A stretch of 64,000 bases of DNA from assembly GCA_964017145.1 (NCBI GenBank), contig OZ024844.1:496001-560000 (forward strand), read 5' to 3'. This stretch comes from Agrocybe praecox. Lineage: Eukaryota > Basidiomycota > Agaricomycetes > Agaricales > Agrocybaceae. The number at the start of each line of letters is the position of its first letter. Position 1 is the stretch's first letter. Under the pieces are notes generated by a model. The model did not search any database and had not been told where the DNA came from. It was given only the letters and a program-made list of their open reading frames with translations. This document shows positions 49,288-61,505 of the stretch, in pieces. A program made the translations under genes and the position numbers.

Positions 49288-49845
49288 AATGGGCTTTCTT
49301 AGATATGTACCATGCAATGACATAGCCTTCCATTTCGTTCGTCGCGGAAGATCATAAAGGTCGGATAGTCGGTTATATCCTCGCGAAAATGTAAGCCGTT
49401 TTTCATGTCATCTCTGAGTTCTTCCGAAGAACATATGCACTATACTAGGGACGAAGACGTCCAAGAAGGAGAAAAAGCTAATGAGCCTGTTGCGTCGATA
49501 TCTGTTCTCCGGTCGTATCGAAGGCCAGGACTGGCCAAAAAACTTATGGTTCAGTCACGTAAGTACTATACATCGTCTTATGTTTCTTGTCATATTTTCA
49601 ACCATCTAATTTCTAGAGGAAGCCATTGCCGATATATATCATGCAGGCTATGCGTCACTGCATGTCATAAAATTTAATAGAGCTGCCTTGGGTTTGTATA
49701 TGGACACACTAGGATTCACTGTCAAAGGCATTGAAGAAGGATATTGTAAGTCGAAGATTGTCTTTTCATTCAGCTTTATCAGAATCTTATTCGGGATGTT
49801 AGATGCGGATGGTGAGGACGCTTAATCTATGCGTCTCACATTGTC
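49288..49845 (+). pseudogene. NAA10: NAA10/ARD1 N-terminal acetyltransferase catalytic subunit, pseudogene
   Basis: A remnant of the catalytic subunit of the NatA complex, a GNAT enzyme acting on nascent protein N-termini. Readable blocks in order: YHAMT-stop-PSISFVAED then HKGRIVGYILAKM, a diverged acidic linker, SISVLRSYRRPGLAKKLMVQS (acetyl-CoA-binding loop, with Pro for Leu), then after an intron EAIADIYHAGYASLHV, NRAALGLYMDTLGFTVKGIEEGY, and after another intron YADGEDA. Lesions: TGG to TAG in the conserved ALTWP-like motif, and a stop exactly where the usual Tyr of GEDAYAM would be, after which MRLTLS is still readable. The 5' end of the gene is missing or unrecognisable. It lies just beyond the edge of repeat B, suggesting duplication debris. 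Confidence 0.85.
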
Positions 49846-49878
49846 ATAATGGTACATACATAAACTAAAAAAATACAT

Positions 49879-52800
49879 CTATAGATCTATTAGACTTGTG
49901 ATTGTCGCCGTGTCCTCTTTCGTGCTTGGATGTGCACCGGGTCTTCGAGATGAATATTTGAACATTCCTCTGCTGGACATAATTGCATCTCGGATGATAC
50001 CCACACTATCAAGACCGAGCTGATAATAACCGTCGTTCGTGCTTCCTGAAAACATGCCTACATGACCTCGGATCTCGTCTGTGGCAACACTATTACGCGC
50101 AGGAAGGAAATGCGATTTTGCACGACTGCTGAACTTGGGCAGTGCTACGAATGTTCGGGAAGTAAGAAATTCAGGAGGATTTGGAGGAAGAACAGTGTAG
50201 AACCTTTAAAATTAGGTATTAATTCAGTCTAAAAAATTGCGATGGCCGTGATACTATTGACTTACGTCCGGAAAATAACCCCATGATCTCTTTCAATATC
50301 CACAAGTGCATCCACCCGTTTCTCCAAAGTGGCGGTATCCCACAAATTCCCAACATATTTCAGGTGATCACTTGCCCAGCCCAGTTCGCCGGTCAAATCA
50401 TCTTTCTCTTTCTTGTAGTAAGCTACTCCTGCTGCAGCTCCCGCAAAAATAGCGCCCCCCACTACGGCAGCGCTTGTCCATCCTGCCAAGCCAGCTAGAG
50501 AACCTAATAGCACCGATCCCATTGTTGTCGCAGCGTTTGCGTATTTTGGAGCTGTCGTAACACTACTCTTGACAACGAAAGGATGCAATCCGAGATACTG
50601 TAAGTGGCAGAAATTGAGCCTTATGTGCAAATGATATGCGAATGCTTACAGGAGTGTCGTAGGCAATACAGGCCACAATTTTCGGCCACAATGGTGCGTC
50701 TTTATCCGGCCTCGATTGAACAAACTCGCGAAGTGTATCGGCAGCAAGAAGCCCCCCCATGCTATAAAGAAATCACGATCAAAATATATCCTCTTATACA
50801 ATAATGCCGAAGACAAATCGTACCTATGCCCACAAAGCACGACCTTTGCCTTCCCTGCACCTAAACTTGAGGCGACTTCTCGCTCGACCACAAGTGTCGT
50901 GAGCCAGTCAGCAAACCGTACTACAGTTTTATCCTTCAGAAACAGCGAAGTCAGTGGTGCTCTGGCATAGACCATAACCTCCCTGAACTAACTAGCTCTT
51001 TTTTAGTCTGCGTAAGGATCATTGAATTAGGCCCGTCCAGAGTCTTTCAAGAGTCGAGGAAGCATACCTCATAAGCAGGAAACGCTATCGATTCAACTTT
51101 TACTTCTGGAATCGTTTCCGATAACAGATGTTCCATCCTCTTTGGAAAGTCGCCAAAAATCTCATTCGTGCCCTTAAACTCGTGTATGAATACCAGTAGG
51201 AGAAGTTCACGTTCGATGGTCGTCAAAGCCAGGGAATTATCCAGGATCGGCGGGGGGAGGAGATCATCAGGTTTTGGCAAGTCCAGGAGATCATGAATTA
51301 TTTCCAACTCCTGAATGGCGACATCAAGCTCAAGAGGCTCGCGATCGAGCAGAAGATCGATGAGTTTCCAAGCCGAAGATTGAGTGCCGTCAAAATGGCC
51401 CATACGGGCGCCCTTGTCCATCTGACTTTCGAGTGTATTGGCACGTTCTAAGAACATTTGTATCGCGTCGTCCATGGCCGTGTCCACTTTCGGTGTGGCA
51501 TTGTTCATGGCCGTGCCCTCTTCCATGGTGGTTATGTCCCATGTCGTGATGGCCATGAGTAAGTGGTTGGAAAATCTTGACCCCAACAAAAGCTTCAGGA
51601 TGGAGAGTTTCATCAAATATGCCATTCGTCTCTCTTGTGTGATATCACGAAGGTACATGATTCCACCAAAAGAAACATCTTTGAACATCCTTGGAATGTG
51701 ATATTAAGAGGCCATGGCAGATGATAATCACAGTAAAAAGGCTTACGAGTTGTTCAGCCGGTTCATGATTGTTTTAAGAAGATGTTTGTCCGTCGCGATC
51801 AGATTATCAATTCCAGGAGTGTCGATAAGGACAAGTGTTGTGAAGTCGCTCGGGTGGTCAACAAGGAATTCTCGAATATTGAGATCCGTTGAGGTCAACC
51901 TGTTGTTGACCTCCGCATCCTGTTTTCCTGTGGCAGCATTAACAAACTGAAATTATCAAGAAGTAAGTTTGCAGCACATAATACGACAGGGAAAAACGAA
52001 CTGTGCTCTTTCCAGCCCCAGTCAGCCCCAACAAACTTGAATTTATACGTTAGACGATCACAAGGTGGAAAACAGTAGAACTTACAGGACAGCCACTTTT
52101 CTTTTTTGTGGATACAATGCTTGAGCAGCCCTTGTTCCCGCCACTGGTTGCTTCATGTCGACTAATTCGTGCTGGACTTTGAGAGGGACCGCAGGTGCGG
52201 TGTGCAACTTAAGAAATGAGTTCACCACATCCAAAGCAGACTGTGGCGTGTTCCAAAATCGCTCAGTCGATGCCCCACAGTCGATCATCGAGCGCCAGTG
52301 GCTGCGTTTGAGTTCTTCCTCGTTCTTCTCCGCAAAGTCCATTCCGACTTCATCCCACATTGTCGTAACAAACATGACGTTTCTTGCGACCTCGATGTCA
52401 CATAGCCCCTGAAATATATCCAGTCCTCGCTGTTGGGAACCAGATATTCGGTAGTCGCTAATTCGTTGCATATACAACATACCGCTCAATGGAATGTGTT
52501 TCGAATAGCTAAAGAATGCATTATTCTAGTTAATCGAACACATAAAAGAAGTGTCTCAACTCACATTTTTTGCAACCATTCGCTAATTATCCCCAGAGTC
52601 TCCATGTCATTAAACCCGGGGGTGTCGACGATTACTATGCGGTCTCGATAAGTGGGATGATCGTTTATCCTGACCATTTCGACTTCGCGAGTGCATGAGT
52701 TCAAATGTGAGCCGCGAGTTTTAGGTTGGCGACATAAATGATCGATAAACTAATGTGGGTTCAGCGTTAAGAGTCGGCAATGGTGCTAGTCATATGTGGT

Positions 52801-55141
52801 ATCTCACTGTGCTTTTACCAGTTTCAGTTAAGCCGATACACCTAGAAAAAATGAATATCCACTTATTTTAGAGCGAGATATATTTCTTACATCAGAACAA
52901 TATCATCACTTTTGAGGTCCTCCAATTTCATATCGTGACTCGATGTTTTCATTGACTGAGATACCGGTCCTGGACCAGCTAATGGGCAAAAAAACTAGAT
53001 ATCAATGGAACGATAAAATTAGTTATCACACCCACCATAACCTGTTTTGCCGTCCGCAGCGAGGCGCAAACGTGATTCTGGAGATTGTGTTGATTCCAAG
53101 AAGATAGTACCATCGTTGTCATATCTAATAACACGGCGCTCCAATACTCGCGCACAAAGTTCATCAGCTGGCGGAAATTGATCGGTGTCCTTGAACGCAT
53201 CTGTTCGCTTTTGCAGTGTTTAAATAGGATATCCTACATACCTCGTCGATTGCTGAAATCCAGTCTTTGTCTTCCGTAACAACTATGCGCGCCGTTGGAT
53301 TCTAGCGAAAGATATTCTGAGTAACGGCCTTGTTGTACAGTGGTGGCACAACAAAATCACTTACTTGCTTGAGGAGTAGCCGATTTAACTCGTCCGCAGG
53401 ATGAAATGGCTACAGGTAACCCAGAGTGTCAGAAGTCGAGATAACAAAATCGGTAATCGATTACTACGTACATGAATGAGGGGAGGGCTCAAGTAAATTT
53501 CAGTACCTTCTGGAAGCGATAACGAGTGCTCACTTTTTGGAAGCTCTGCGCGTCGTCTGACAGAAATGCGAGATCCCTTATATCTTGCATCCGAAGTCTT
53601 TGACCCGCTTTGGGACGAATTTTGATGAGCATGACCCTCGGGATTCTTCGATGTTCTTGTCTCCGTGGTGTCGTCGTTGGGGGAATGCACCAACCCGAGG
53701 TCACGGTTGACCTTCTCCCATTGTGCATCCGATAGAGTGATATTCATGGTTCGGATAAAAAGACACTGATTCGGGTACTTTGAACTGGAAGCAGGATCAT
53801 CTGCTCTCAATTGTTCTACAGCGTTTGCGTCTGGACCTGCCCGACTCTCAACCGCCCCAGAGCATTCCCATGTGTATTCTGTCGATTGAGAGGATGTGCT
53901 GGGCTTCTTTTTGGATACTAGCTTGAGGCTATATTTCATTTCCTGCGAGACGTTTGACATTGCGGCCATGCCCCACGAAGTGCTTTTATGGCACCCTATG
54001 ACAAGACGTATGTCACCATTCCTGGCCTCGCGACCTCGAGGACCATTAACATAGCGATACCAGCTTTCAATATTGGCGGATGCGTAATTCCGGAATGCAC
54101 TGACATTTAGAAGGTCATATGCCACCGCGCCCTCGGGCATGACTAGTATCGCACCCTCTAATGACTGAGATTCGAAGGACATCGCTGTACTGTAGCGTAG
54201 AACTTGATATGAGGATCTGATAAAAGTATTAGCTAGAAACACGTACCTGTCGGATTCGCGTCCTGACTTTACAATGGAATGGCTTGCGAGAAAGCTGCCT
54301 GACGTGAATTCTGTGTCCGTATCAATATCGAAGGAAGGTATCGAGGAATATATCGGAGAAAAATCTTCTGGTGCAGCAATGTTGATAGGATCACTCGCGG
54401 GTAGACAGATATTGAAGAGAAACGAAAAGCTGCCCCGTGGTGTGATGATACCCACGTCGCCAATGCTGATGCCTTGTCTTCGGTATGGCATCGAGAGGTT
54501 CTTGCTCGGTTCGGGTATCCACAAAGGAAATCCATGTTCTTTCAGCAGCAAATGTCGTTCGTAGACTTTATTACTGCTTTGTACCGGGAGCTCCATAAGT
54601 GTCTGTCTATTTTGCTCGCGCATCTCGTCAAAAATGGCTACGTGATCCATGTTATCTCTGTTCGATTCTCGTCGGCCAGTGTCTCCACCCTCCCGGCCCA
54701 CCTCTACACAGCAAATGAATATCGAGCCGGCGATCTCATAAAATCGACAATAACTAACCAGGGAGATTGACTATGATGTTTGTGTGGTGACCATGGGTAT
54801 TAAGAAAGTGTCCGCCATGGACAGTCGCATTTTGAGCCCCTTGAAAGTGGCTGGAGATACGTGGGACAGCAGTGGGAAGCCTAGTACCGGGGACTTGTTC
54901 TCTAGGAAGGAAACTGGAATTTGGAGCAAAGCTGCTAGTGGCCGTAGGCGCAGAGAGTCTGCGGTCACTAACTTCTTGATGGCTTGGGGGAGAACTTTGT
55001 TGCTGGAGTGGGTATGGGACTCTCCCCATCAATCGAGGTTGCCCCTGTTCATAGTATAAAATAATAACGAGGAAGATTTTTCAAACAAATAGCTCCTACC
55101 TCCGTGAGCATTGAGGTAGTATCATCCGAAGGCGATGGCAT
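49879..55141 (-). CDS. Fusion protein: mushroom N-terminal domain, two tandem P-loop G domains, lipase-like alpha/beta hydrolase
   Basis: A short first exon (MPSPSDDTTSMLTE, ATG at 55139-55141) splices to a second containing FLNTHGHHTNIIVNLPG. A large exon (to 53385) follows, with the mushroom-wide YRRQGISIGDVGIITPRGSF...LFNICLP domain, which closes with PFHPADELN and DKDWISAIDE. G domain 1 has P-loop GLTETGKST (about 52.8 kb) and switch motif VIVDTPGFND (about 52.62 kb). G domain 2 has P-loop GLTGAGKST (about 52.0 kb) and VLIDTPGIDN (about 51.8 kb). The hydrolase follows: VFIHEFKGT (about 51.18 kb), VVRFADWLTT, a nucleophile elbow GHSMGG created by splicing at about 50.76-50.84 kb, then ACIAYDTPYLGLHPFV, a Gly/Ala-rich hydrophobic segment and a C-terminal NDGYYQLGL block. 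The stop is at 49879-49881. I estimate about 1350-1400 residues. Exons join in frame; no lesion was seen. Its function is unknown; a GTP-switched lipase or defence-type role is inferred. Confidence 0.82.
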
Positions 55142-55865
55142 CGTATGTAGAGAAATCGAAAGAGCAAGTCAATACAGTAGTTCGCCAGTGATAAGAGTGC
55201 TTGTATAGGTCAAAGGCTTATATGACCACATCGCCTCCATCACCATGCTTTGACAACATGTGCAATGCGATTTAGTCGCATGACCAGAAGTTGACCAAGA
55301 GACTAAAAATAAGAAATGGTGGGGAAAGTTCCAATAAGACATATTGTGATATAAAGAAAGTAGAACCATAGCTCTGAGCGAACGTCGATAGGATGAAACG
55401 CTTAGGCGTAGTATGCCAGCCAGGCTGTAAAGAGCGTTGGAAAACATTTTCAGAGCATGCTTGCAGGTACGTTTTGCGCCGATTTGACCGTCCGGAAAGC
55501 CAAGAAATTGTTTTCCTAGATACTTGAGGCGATGCAACTCGTGAATGCTGTGATTTCGATCATGAAATTTCATTGCGATGAGAATGCGTCGAAGAAGCGT
55601 CGAAAGTACAATGTTGGTACTATGGAAGAAGTTCAACCGGAAAGAGCTTTTCTGGGTGAGGCGCCGAAAACAATGATCTAAATTGAAGAGAGCCCGTTCG
55701 ACTTTCAATCTGTAGAAAGAAAATATGCACAAAATTCAACGCACAGTCAAATGACCTCTAGCCCTTTACCCGCAGATTTCATCTTCGTCAAAATGAAAAG
55801 ACACTAATTGCTTCGGACTTGAACGATATGATCATCTTCAAAATTCCCTTCTACCGATCATGGCA
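55142..55865. other. Upstream region of the G-domain/hydrolase gene
   Basis: It probably includes the promoter. A 187-codon minus-strand frame (55169-55732) lies just upstream of the start but shows no motif and could be chance. Confidence 0.4.
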
Positions 55866-55869
55866 TGGC

Positions 55870-57555
55870 TCATGAACATCAAATTCATTGCCCAAACTTT
55901 CAAGGGCTGACCGACGAGAACAGTAGTGTTGAAGAACAGAAAAGACGATGGACGTTGGAAATAAAGAGTGTGAAACCTCCCACAGTTCTCAATTTGGACG
56001 CACTCTGCTGTGCCACAGAGTCATGCATCATTGATCAACGTTTTCGCGGTCAATTTTCTTCTAACCAGACTCGACTCCGACAATCCACAGCCTTTTTCTT
56101 TGTCGCTAGGAGGTCTATGACGGTGGCATAGAAACGCAAATATACAATATGCTTTGCTATCGACTCGCAATGCAGAAATATAAACAATTATTTGAAGCCC
56201 AGCTTCGATTCACGTTTCCCGCCATCCCATAACAGCAACGCAGAATAACGCGCATCTTTCACAATTGTAATACTTTTGACGACCCTACGTAGTGGTTGGA
56301 TGCCTCGACACCTCACTGCTAACATTGGCGCCGATTTTCTCTCGCTGATAGGCGGACGACGTTTCTGAACACTCGAACACCAGCAATGAAACAGTCTATG
56401 CTTTAGAAACATCCGTGTACAACATGTGGAAATAATGATGGCAATTGGCGTTATAAATCGATGGGGATTATTCTCTTTCCACTCTTACACCGTACTGGAG
56501 GATGGTTTGGCAAAGTCTGAAGATAGAATGATACTCATCATGCAGTATGAAGTGTGGAAAGACCCGACCCAGCTCAGGAGACGACGATATCATGTCGTAT
56601 GTTGCAGCTACTCTTTCAATAAGCTTTGCTCCAGCTAACAGATCCGCAGGTTCTTAGGTCCGACTGGAGCTGGGAAGAGCAACGTACGCGATTAGGCCAT
56701 TTCTCTTTGGGTTCTTGCTGAACATTGTTTCCGATAGATGGTGAACACTGTTCAGTCTGCTTTCTTTCACGCTATTCACTAGCACTGCTGACCTGCTTCG
56801 GATTTTTTCCCTTTTCGCTCCCTCTCTCTTTACAACCATTGTAACGTTCGCTCTTTCAATTTGATCGCTATCTGCCTAATTCGTTGCTTATTTTCTGCTC
56901 ATTGTTTCGGCCGTTTGACGCTTTGCTGGGTGAATATTCCATTCGTTTGTCCTCCCGGTTGTCCTCCTCTCTTCTATCTGCCTTTCTTTTGCTTTCTCTT
57001 CTTCTCAGCCTGCTTCGGTTCCTTCGTTCTGGCGTCATTATTGCATTTTAGTTTTCGCGTATGCTCTGCGTGATCTTCTTCGATTGACAAACCGCCGTCT
57101 TCGACTTCCTCGTTCTCGTAGGCAGATATCACCCACCAACACACAGACTAATCCATTCGTTTGTTATTGGATACTATTAGGTACGCACTGTATGCATGCA
57201 TATATATCCATGTTCTGGCTCGCTGACGACGCGTCGTTCTCCACACAGAAACTATCCCCCCTCGCTTCTTCCACGTCCAACATCGTTTAATTTCCATCCC
57301 TCCCCGGCTCCATCTACCTCAGCTTGCACTCCGCACTCCAAGAGCCCTCCCTCCTCCACACACACCGCATCACACACCTCGTGCAGGTACTCGAAGCGCT
57401 GTGGCTGCCCCTCTCGGATAAGGACAGGTACAAGTAATACAAGATCCGCGTGGGGGACGCCCAGAGTGTCGATTTGAAGCCCTTCCTTGGGAGTGTGTGT
57501 TCGTGGATTTGGGGTGTGTTGAGGAAGGGAGGGAATGTGTTGGTTCATTATCAGT
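55870..57555 (+). repeat. Repeat copy D, inverted against 59.6-60.9 kb
   Basis: This block is matched antiparallel by 59610-60900. Anchors are the CAATTTGGACGC-like motif (about 55.99 against 60.89 kb), the CAACATGTGGA...AATGATGGCA stretch (56.42 against 60.49 kb), the CAGCTCAGGAGACGACGA stretch (56.57 against 60.39 kb), the CGTACGCGATTA stretch (56.69 against 60.30 kb) and ATCACCCACCAACACACAGAC (57.13 against 60.00 kb). Identity stops at the TTGGTTCATTRTCAG of the phosphatase remnant. The two arms enclose about 2 kb. Confidence 0.85.
56560..56700 (+). pseudogene. 5' fragment of a P-loop G-domain gene
   Basis: An Asp-rich lead (RDDDIM) is spliced across a roughly 65-nt intron (GTATGT...CCGCAG) to FLGPTGAGKSN, a Walker A/G1 motif of the AIG1-like G proteins common in mushrooms. 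The frame ends soon after. In the inverted copy (about 60.3-60.4 kb) the bases encoding GAGK are deleted. A remnant only. Confidence 0.6.
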
Positions 57556-57820
57556 AGGTATGTTTCGAGCTCTTCTTCTTTCTTCCGCGTCCTCTTCCTT
57601 TTTTCCCTCATCCTCTTCTCTTCTATTCCTTGAACCAACCAAGCCTAATACCCCTTTCTCTCCTTTTCATCAGGGAATGACCAGCTCCCCAGCCATAATA
57701 ACCGCCTACCTCATGCGGTTCCACTCCATGTCGTACGCCTCTGCTTCTTCGTACGTTCTCAGGCGCCGGGCGTGCATCCAGTCGAACAGGGAATTCGTGC
57801 GCGCGTTGCAGGAGTAGGAA
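57287..57820 (+). pseudogene. Dual-specificity protein phosphatase, decayed copy D
   Basis: The readable frame is LPGSIYLSLHSALQEPSLL, then ITHLVQVLEALWLPLSDKD, YKIRVGDAQSVDLKPFLGSV, CSWIWGVLREGGNVLVH. A GTATGT-to-CAG intron follows, then SSPAIITAYLMRFHSMSYASA and a RRACIQSNREFVRALQE end, matching the order of a DSP domain. The active-site signature HCxxGxxRS is destroyed. Cys is Tyr (TAT at 57549-57551), the next CAG is apparently TAG before the intron, and the Arg position reads Ser (GMTSSP). There is also a TAA in DRYK-stop-YKI and an in-frame TAG after RALQE (57815-57817). It cannot be catalytic. Confidence 0.88.
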
Positions 57821-58448
57821 AGGGTTATTACGAATGGGGCGTATGCTGCGCAAGGCAGAAAACCAAGGATATGCCCCAGGATGTTCACGATCTGACGCAC
57901 GTATGTCCTATATTCTCCACGCCAATTCCTTAAATCTGGATTGATGTGAATTATTGATTTTATATATAAGAGTTTGCGAATACGCCCCCTTCACACTGTG
58001 CCTTCCCTTCCCTTCCCGTTATACTTGCCCGCTTGGTTGGTCATCAAAGATACCTATACTCGAGCTTGCTTGCTCACCAGTTATTATTCATTATTCGTTA
58101 TTCTTACCTGGACATTTTTTTAAATGTCATGTCGCATGTGTGTAGTTAATAATCTTAATGAGGAGCGTTGCATATCGTATCGTATTATTCTGTCTTATTA
58201 TATACATATATATATGCATATGATACCCGACTTGCTATAGGACCAACGAGCACCGAGCTTAGTCTGGATGCGCGACCCCACACCGCAGTTGATGTCGATA
58301 TCAACATCTTCGCCACTTCCCTATCCACTTTCCTTTACCGCTTCTCTTTTCCCCCCGCGTCCGTGGTTCATAGAATGATCAAACCAGTCATTTCGGATAT
58401 GTGTGGATTTAGGTCTTTGAGTGACATGGATGTGATCACGGTTAAGGA

Positions 58449-58470
58449 ACAGACAGACAGACAGACAGAC
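58449..58470 (+). repeat. Microsatellite (GACA)n
   Basis: About five tandem ACAG units. Confidence 0.9.
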
Positions 58471-58745
58471 GGATGAACAGAAGGTCGAGCCTCGGGAGGG
58501 AAGGAAGGGAGATAAACAAGAAAAACGATAGTGAATGAGGCCGAGCCAAGTGCCAGAAGATCAGAAATGTCTGAGTTGGAGAATATGGATTGTACAAGCG
58601 TTTTAGAATGATAATGCGACGTACTAGAGGCTCGTATATAGAACTCCTGATGTCAATGCGTCATACGCAACGCATCCGGGAGCTGGCGGTTTGAGGTAAC
58701 AGAAAGCAGAGACTGAGGAAGCGCGTGCGATAGTGTCAAGGATGA

Positions 58746-58761
58746 GCTGCTGCTGCTGCTG
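58746..58761 (+). repeat. Trinucleotide repeat (CTG)n
   Basis: Five CTG/TGC units in non-coding sequence. Confidence 0.85.
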
Positions 58762-59599
58762 CACGACGACTTTGAATTTATTGAGAGGAGCTAAAAGGAA
58801 AGAAGAGCAAGGGAGTAAACAAGCAAAAAATCGATGAAGAAACTCAAGCGGATACCAGCTCTAAGTTTGTGGACTTTCTCGAAGGAAATTCGTGGGCTCG
58901 AGCAAGGACAAATGCGGAATGCAACCTTTGTGGAATCGCAGTGTAAACGTCTGAGGGCCTGCTTTGACCAAGGCTGAATAGGAAATCGGAATGCCAGAGC
59001 CTCCCAGACAAGGCATTTCAATGAAGTTCGGGATCCTGATAATGATAAAAAGACAAGCATATTTGATCCGTATAGTTCGAGCAAGGGCAGAAGAAAGAGG
59101 AGAGAAAAAAATCTAGGGAATGAGCATGAGCAAGAATTAATCCAAAAGCAAGTGCGAAATTCAGCAGAACGAGAAGAAAAACGACGAACGCAGACCCTGA
59201 CCGAGCCTTTCGAGCTTTCGAATTTCGACGCTAGCGCGCGTTTCAGACCCTCATAGATGTGAATATAATCTCCTGGAGAGCGTGTTGTTAGACTATCAGG
59301 TCTGTTTCCTCCACACTGTTCCGAGTAGTCGTGGAGGTCCTGCTGGCGGTGTCGGTCGCGGTCGTTCGAAACAAAGCCCGTTTGAATTCAGGTAGATATG
59401 GTGCACACGGGTTGGTCCGGTTCGGCTCCAGAAACACTGCGTTTTCCCAATCCCATTTCAATCATCTGCTTATATTTCTCGCTGATTTCGCCACCTCATT
59501 AGGAACATGTCGACGACGACGAGATAATCTGCGCGTTATAATGTTACCCACTAAAATGCAGTTGGGGTGTTTGGAAGCTCGGAGGGTGGCGAATTGTGC

Positions 59600-59892
59600 C
59601 GAGTCATGCTGACAATGAACCAACACATCCCCTCCTTCCCTCAACACACCCCAAATCCACGAACACACTCCCAAGAAAGGGCCTCAAATCGACACTCTGG
59701 GCTTCCCCACGCGGATCTTGTAGTACTTGTACTCGTCCTTATCCGAGAGGGGCAGCCACGGCGCTCCGAGTACCTGCACGAGGTGCGTGATGCGGTGTAT
59801 GGGGAGGAGTGCGGGCTCTTGTAGTGCGGAGTGCGAGCTGAGGTAAAGGGAGCCGGGGAGGGATGGAAATTGGATGAAATTGGATGTGGTTC
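59600..59892 (-). pseudogene. Dual-specificity protein phosphatase, decayed copy C
   Basis: Minus-strand frame: FPSLPGSLYLSSHSALQEPA, ITHLVQVLGAPWLPLSDKD, EYKYYKIRVG. A single-base deletion then shifts the frame (KPRVSI-stop instead of DAQSVD). In the shifted frame CSWIWGVLREGGDVLVHCQ is still readable, so the catalytic Cys survives, but sequence after CQ is unrelated: the rest of the domain is missing. Lesions differ from copy D. Confidence 0.85.
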
Positions 59893-60299
59893 TGTGTGGA
59901 GAACGACGCGTCGTCAGCGAGCCAGAACGTGAAGATATATGCATGCATACAGCGCGTACCTAATAGTATCCAATAACAGACGAATGGGTCAGTCTGTGTG
60001 TTGGTGGGTGATATCTGCATGCGAGAACGAGGAAGTCTAAGACGACGGTTTGTCAATCGAAGAAGATCACACAGACGCATACGCGAAAACTAAGATGTAA
60101 TAATGACGGCAGAATGAAGGAACCGAAGCAGGCTGAGAAAGCAGACTGAACAGAGCCAAATCGAGGCGGAATCGAAAAGAGAATTTGGCACGGAGACCAA
60201 GAAAGAGACCAGGCAGAGAACTGTCAACTAGTCCTTACATATATAAACCACTGTCGAAAATCATGTTCAGCTAGAATTCAAAGGGAAATGGAATAATCG

Positions 60300-60985
60300 C
60301 GTACGTTACTCTAATTGGACCTAAAAACCTATGAACCCGTTAGGAGGAGTCCTAAACTGCAACATATAGAACGATGTCGTCGTCTCCTCTGAGCTGAGTC
60401 GGTATTTCTATCTTCTCCGGTACGGTGTAAGGGCAAAAAGAGAGTAATCTGCATCGATTTACAACACCAACTGCCGTCATTATGTCCACATGTTGTGCAC
60501 GAATCTTTTGAGTTATTGACTGTTCCATTGTTGGTGATCGAGTACCAGAACACGCCGTGCGCTTGTCGACGAGAGAAGATTGGTGTCCGATATCAGCGTA
60601 TGAAGCGTGAAGACATCTGGGTAGTATGTAAGGTCGGTAGAAGGAATAGTTTCCACCCTGAAAACGCTCGTTATTGTCGTGGAACGGCGACGATTTCTTG
60701 AATTGATGTTTCACATAAATTCTGAATTATTGCATGTATTGGGATTCGACAGCGGCGCATACTCAAAGACCATCCCTGCAAACTACCGTTGTCTCCTGGC
60801 GACTGGTATCATGGTGAATGTCAATTGTAAGAGCCTGGTGGGAAAGAAAAAGGGACCACGAAAGTTGATGCATGTATGGCGTCCGAATTGAGGAGAGGTT
60901 TCAAACTTCGACGACAAGGCAGGCTCCGAAAACTTCTTTGCTTCCACGCTCAGTTGTATCTCTTCTTCGACATCTTCGAGCATAT
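60300..60985 (-). pseudogene. Unassigned coding remnant upstream of the phosphatase in copy C
   Basis: A minus-strand frame starting MLEDVEEEIQLSV (60983) and a 120-codon frame 60352-60714 (NYSFYRPYILPRC, GDDDIVLYVA) are partly alignable with B (48.63-48.78 kb) and D (55.9-56.6 kb). The last part corresponds to the Asp-rich lead of the G-domain fragment in D, but the Walker A bases are deleted here. The family is not recognised. Confidence 0.4.
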
Positions 60986-61505
60986 TTCGTCTACCTCATC
61001 AATTGGCTCGTATAAGCGCGTGGATAAAGAAAGAGGAATGTTCACAAAGCGTGCCACAGTCGCAACATTGAAAACTTGAAAACGATCCGTTTCCGAATGT
61101 CTCAAGTCAGGAATTATATCTCCTCGTCTCTTCTATCTTCATTTGTCGCTGGAAAGGCGGGGATGGAAAGGCTGCTGGGTTGGATAGGCATTAAAGGAGG
61201 GCCTCGTTGGATGAAGTACTAGAGGATATGTTTATGTGCGTTCTACTTTTTTTCTCCTTTTTGACACAATGTCGAACGGTGGCTCTTTTGCTAGTCATTT
61301 TCCGGACCTTTCTTCACGCTGTCCTCTGGAGGGTCTCCAGTCAGACTACCATGGTACCCTCGACATCTCTACGAAGCAAAATCATGCAGTATGAAGGTGA
61401 GGACCCCCGGGGGCAGCATCGACCACGACTTCATCGCCTTTGAGAGGAAACACAAACAAAACAGGTTCCTGTGGCTGCTAGACGACTGAACTGACCACGA
61501 GATAT

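Larger units (their letters stand above)
57821..59595. other. Spacer between the inverted repeats D and C
   Basis: No gene supported. It contains two microsatellites and an AT-rich stretch (58.1-58.24 kb). Confidence 0.5.

Noticed and set aside
55169..55732. 187-codon minus-strand frame just upstream of the G-domain/hydrolase gene
   Set aside because: No motif and no splice link to the MPSPSDD exon; a frame of this length is possible by chance in 64 kb.
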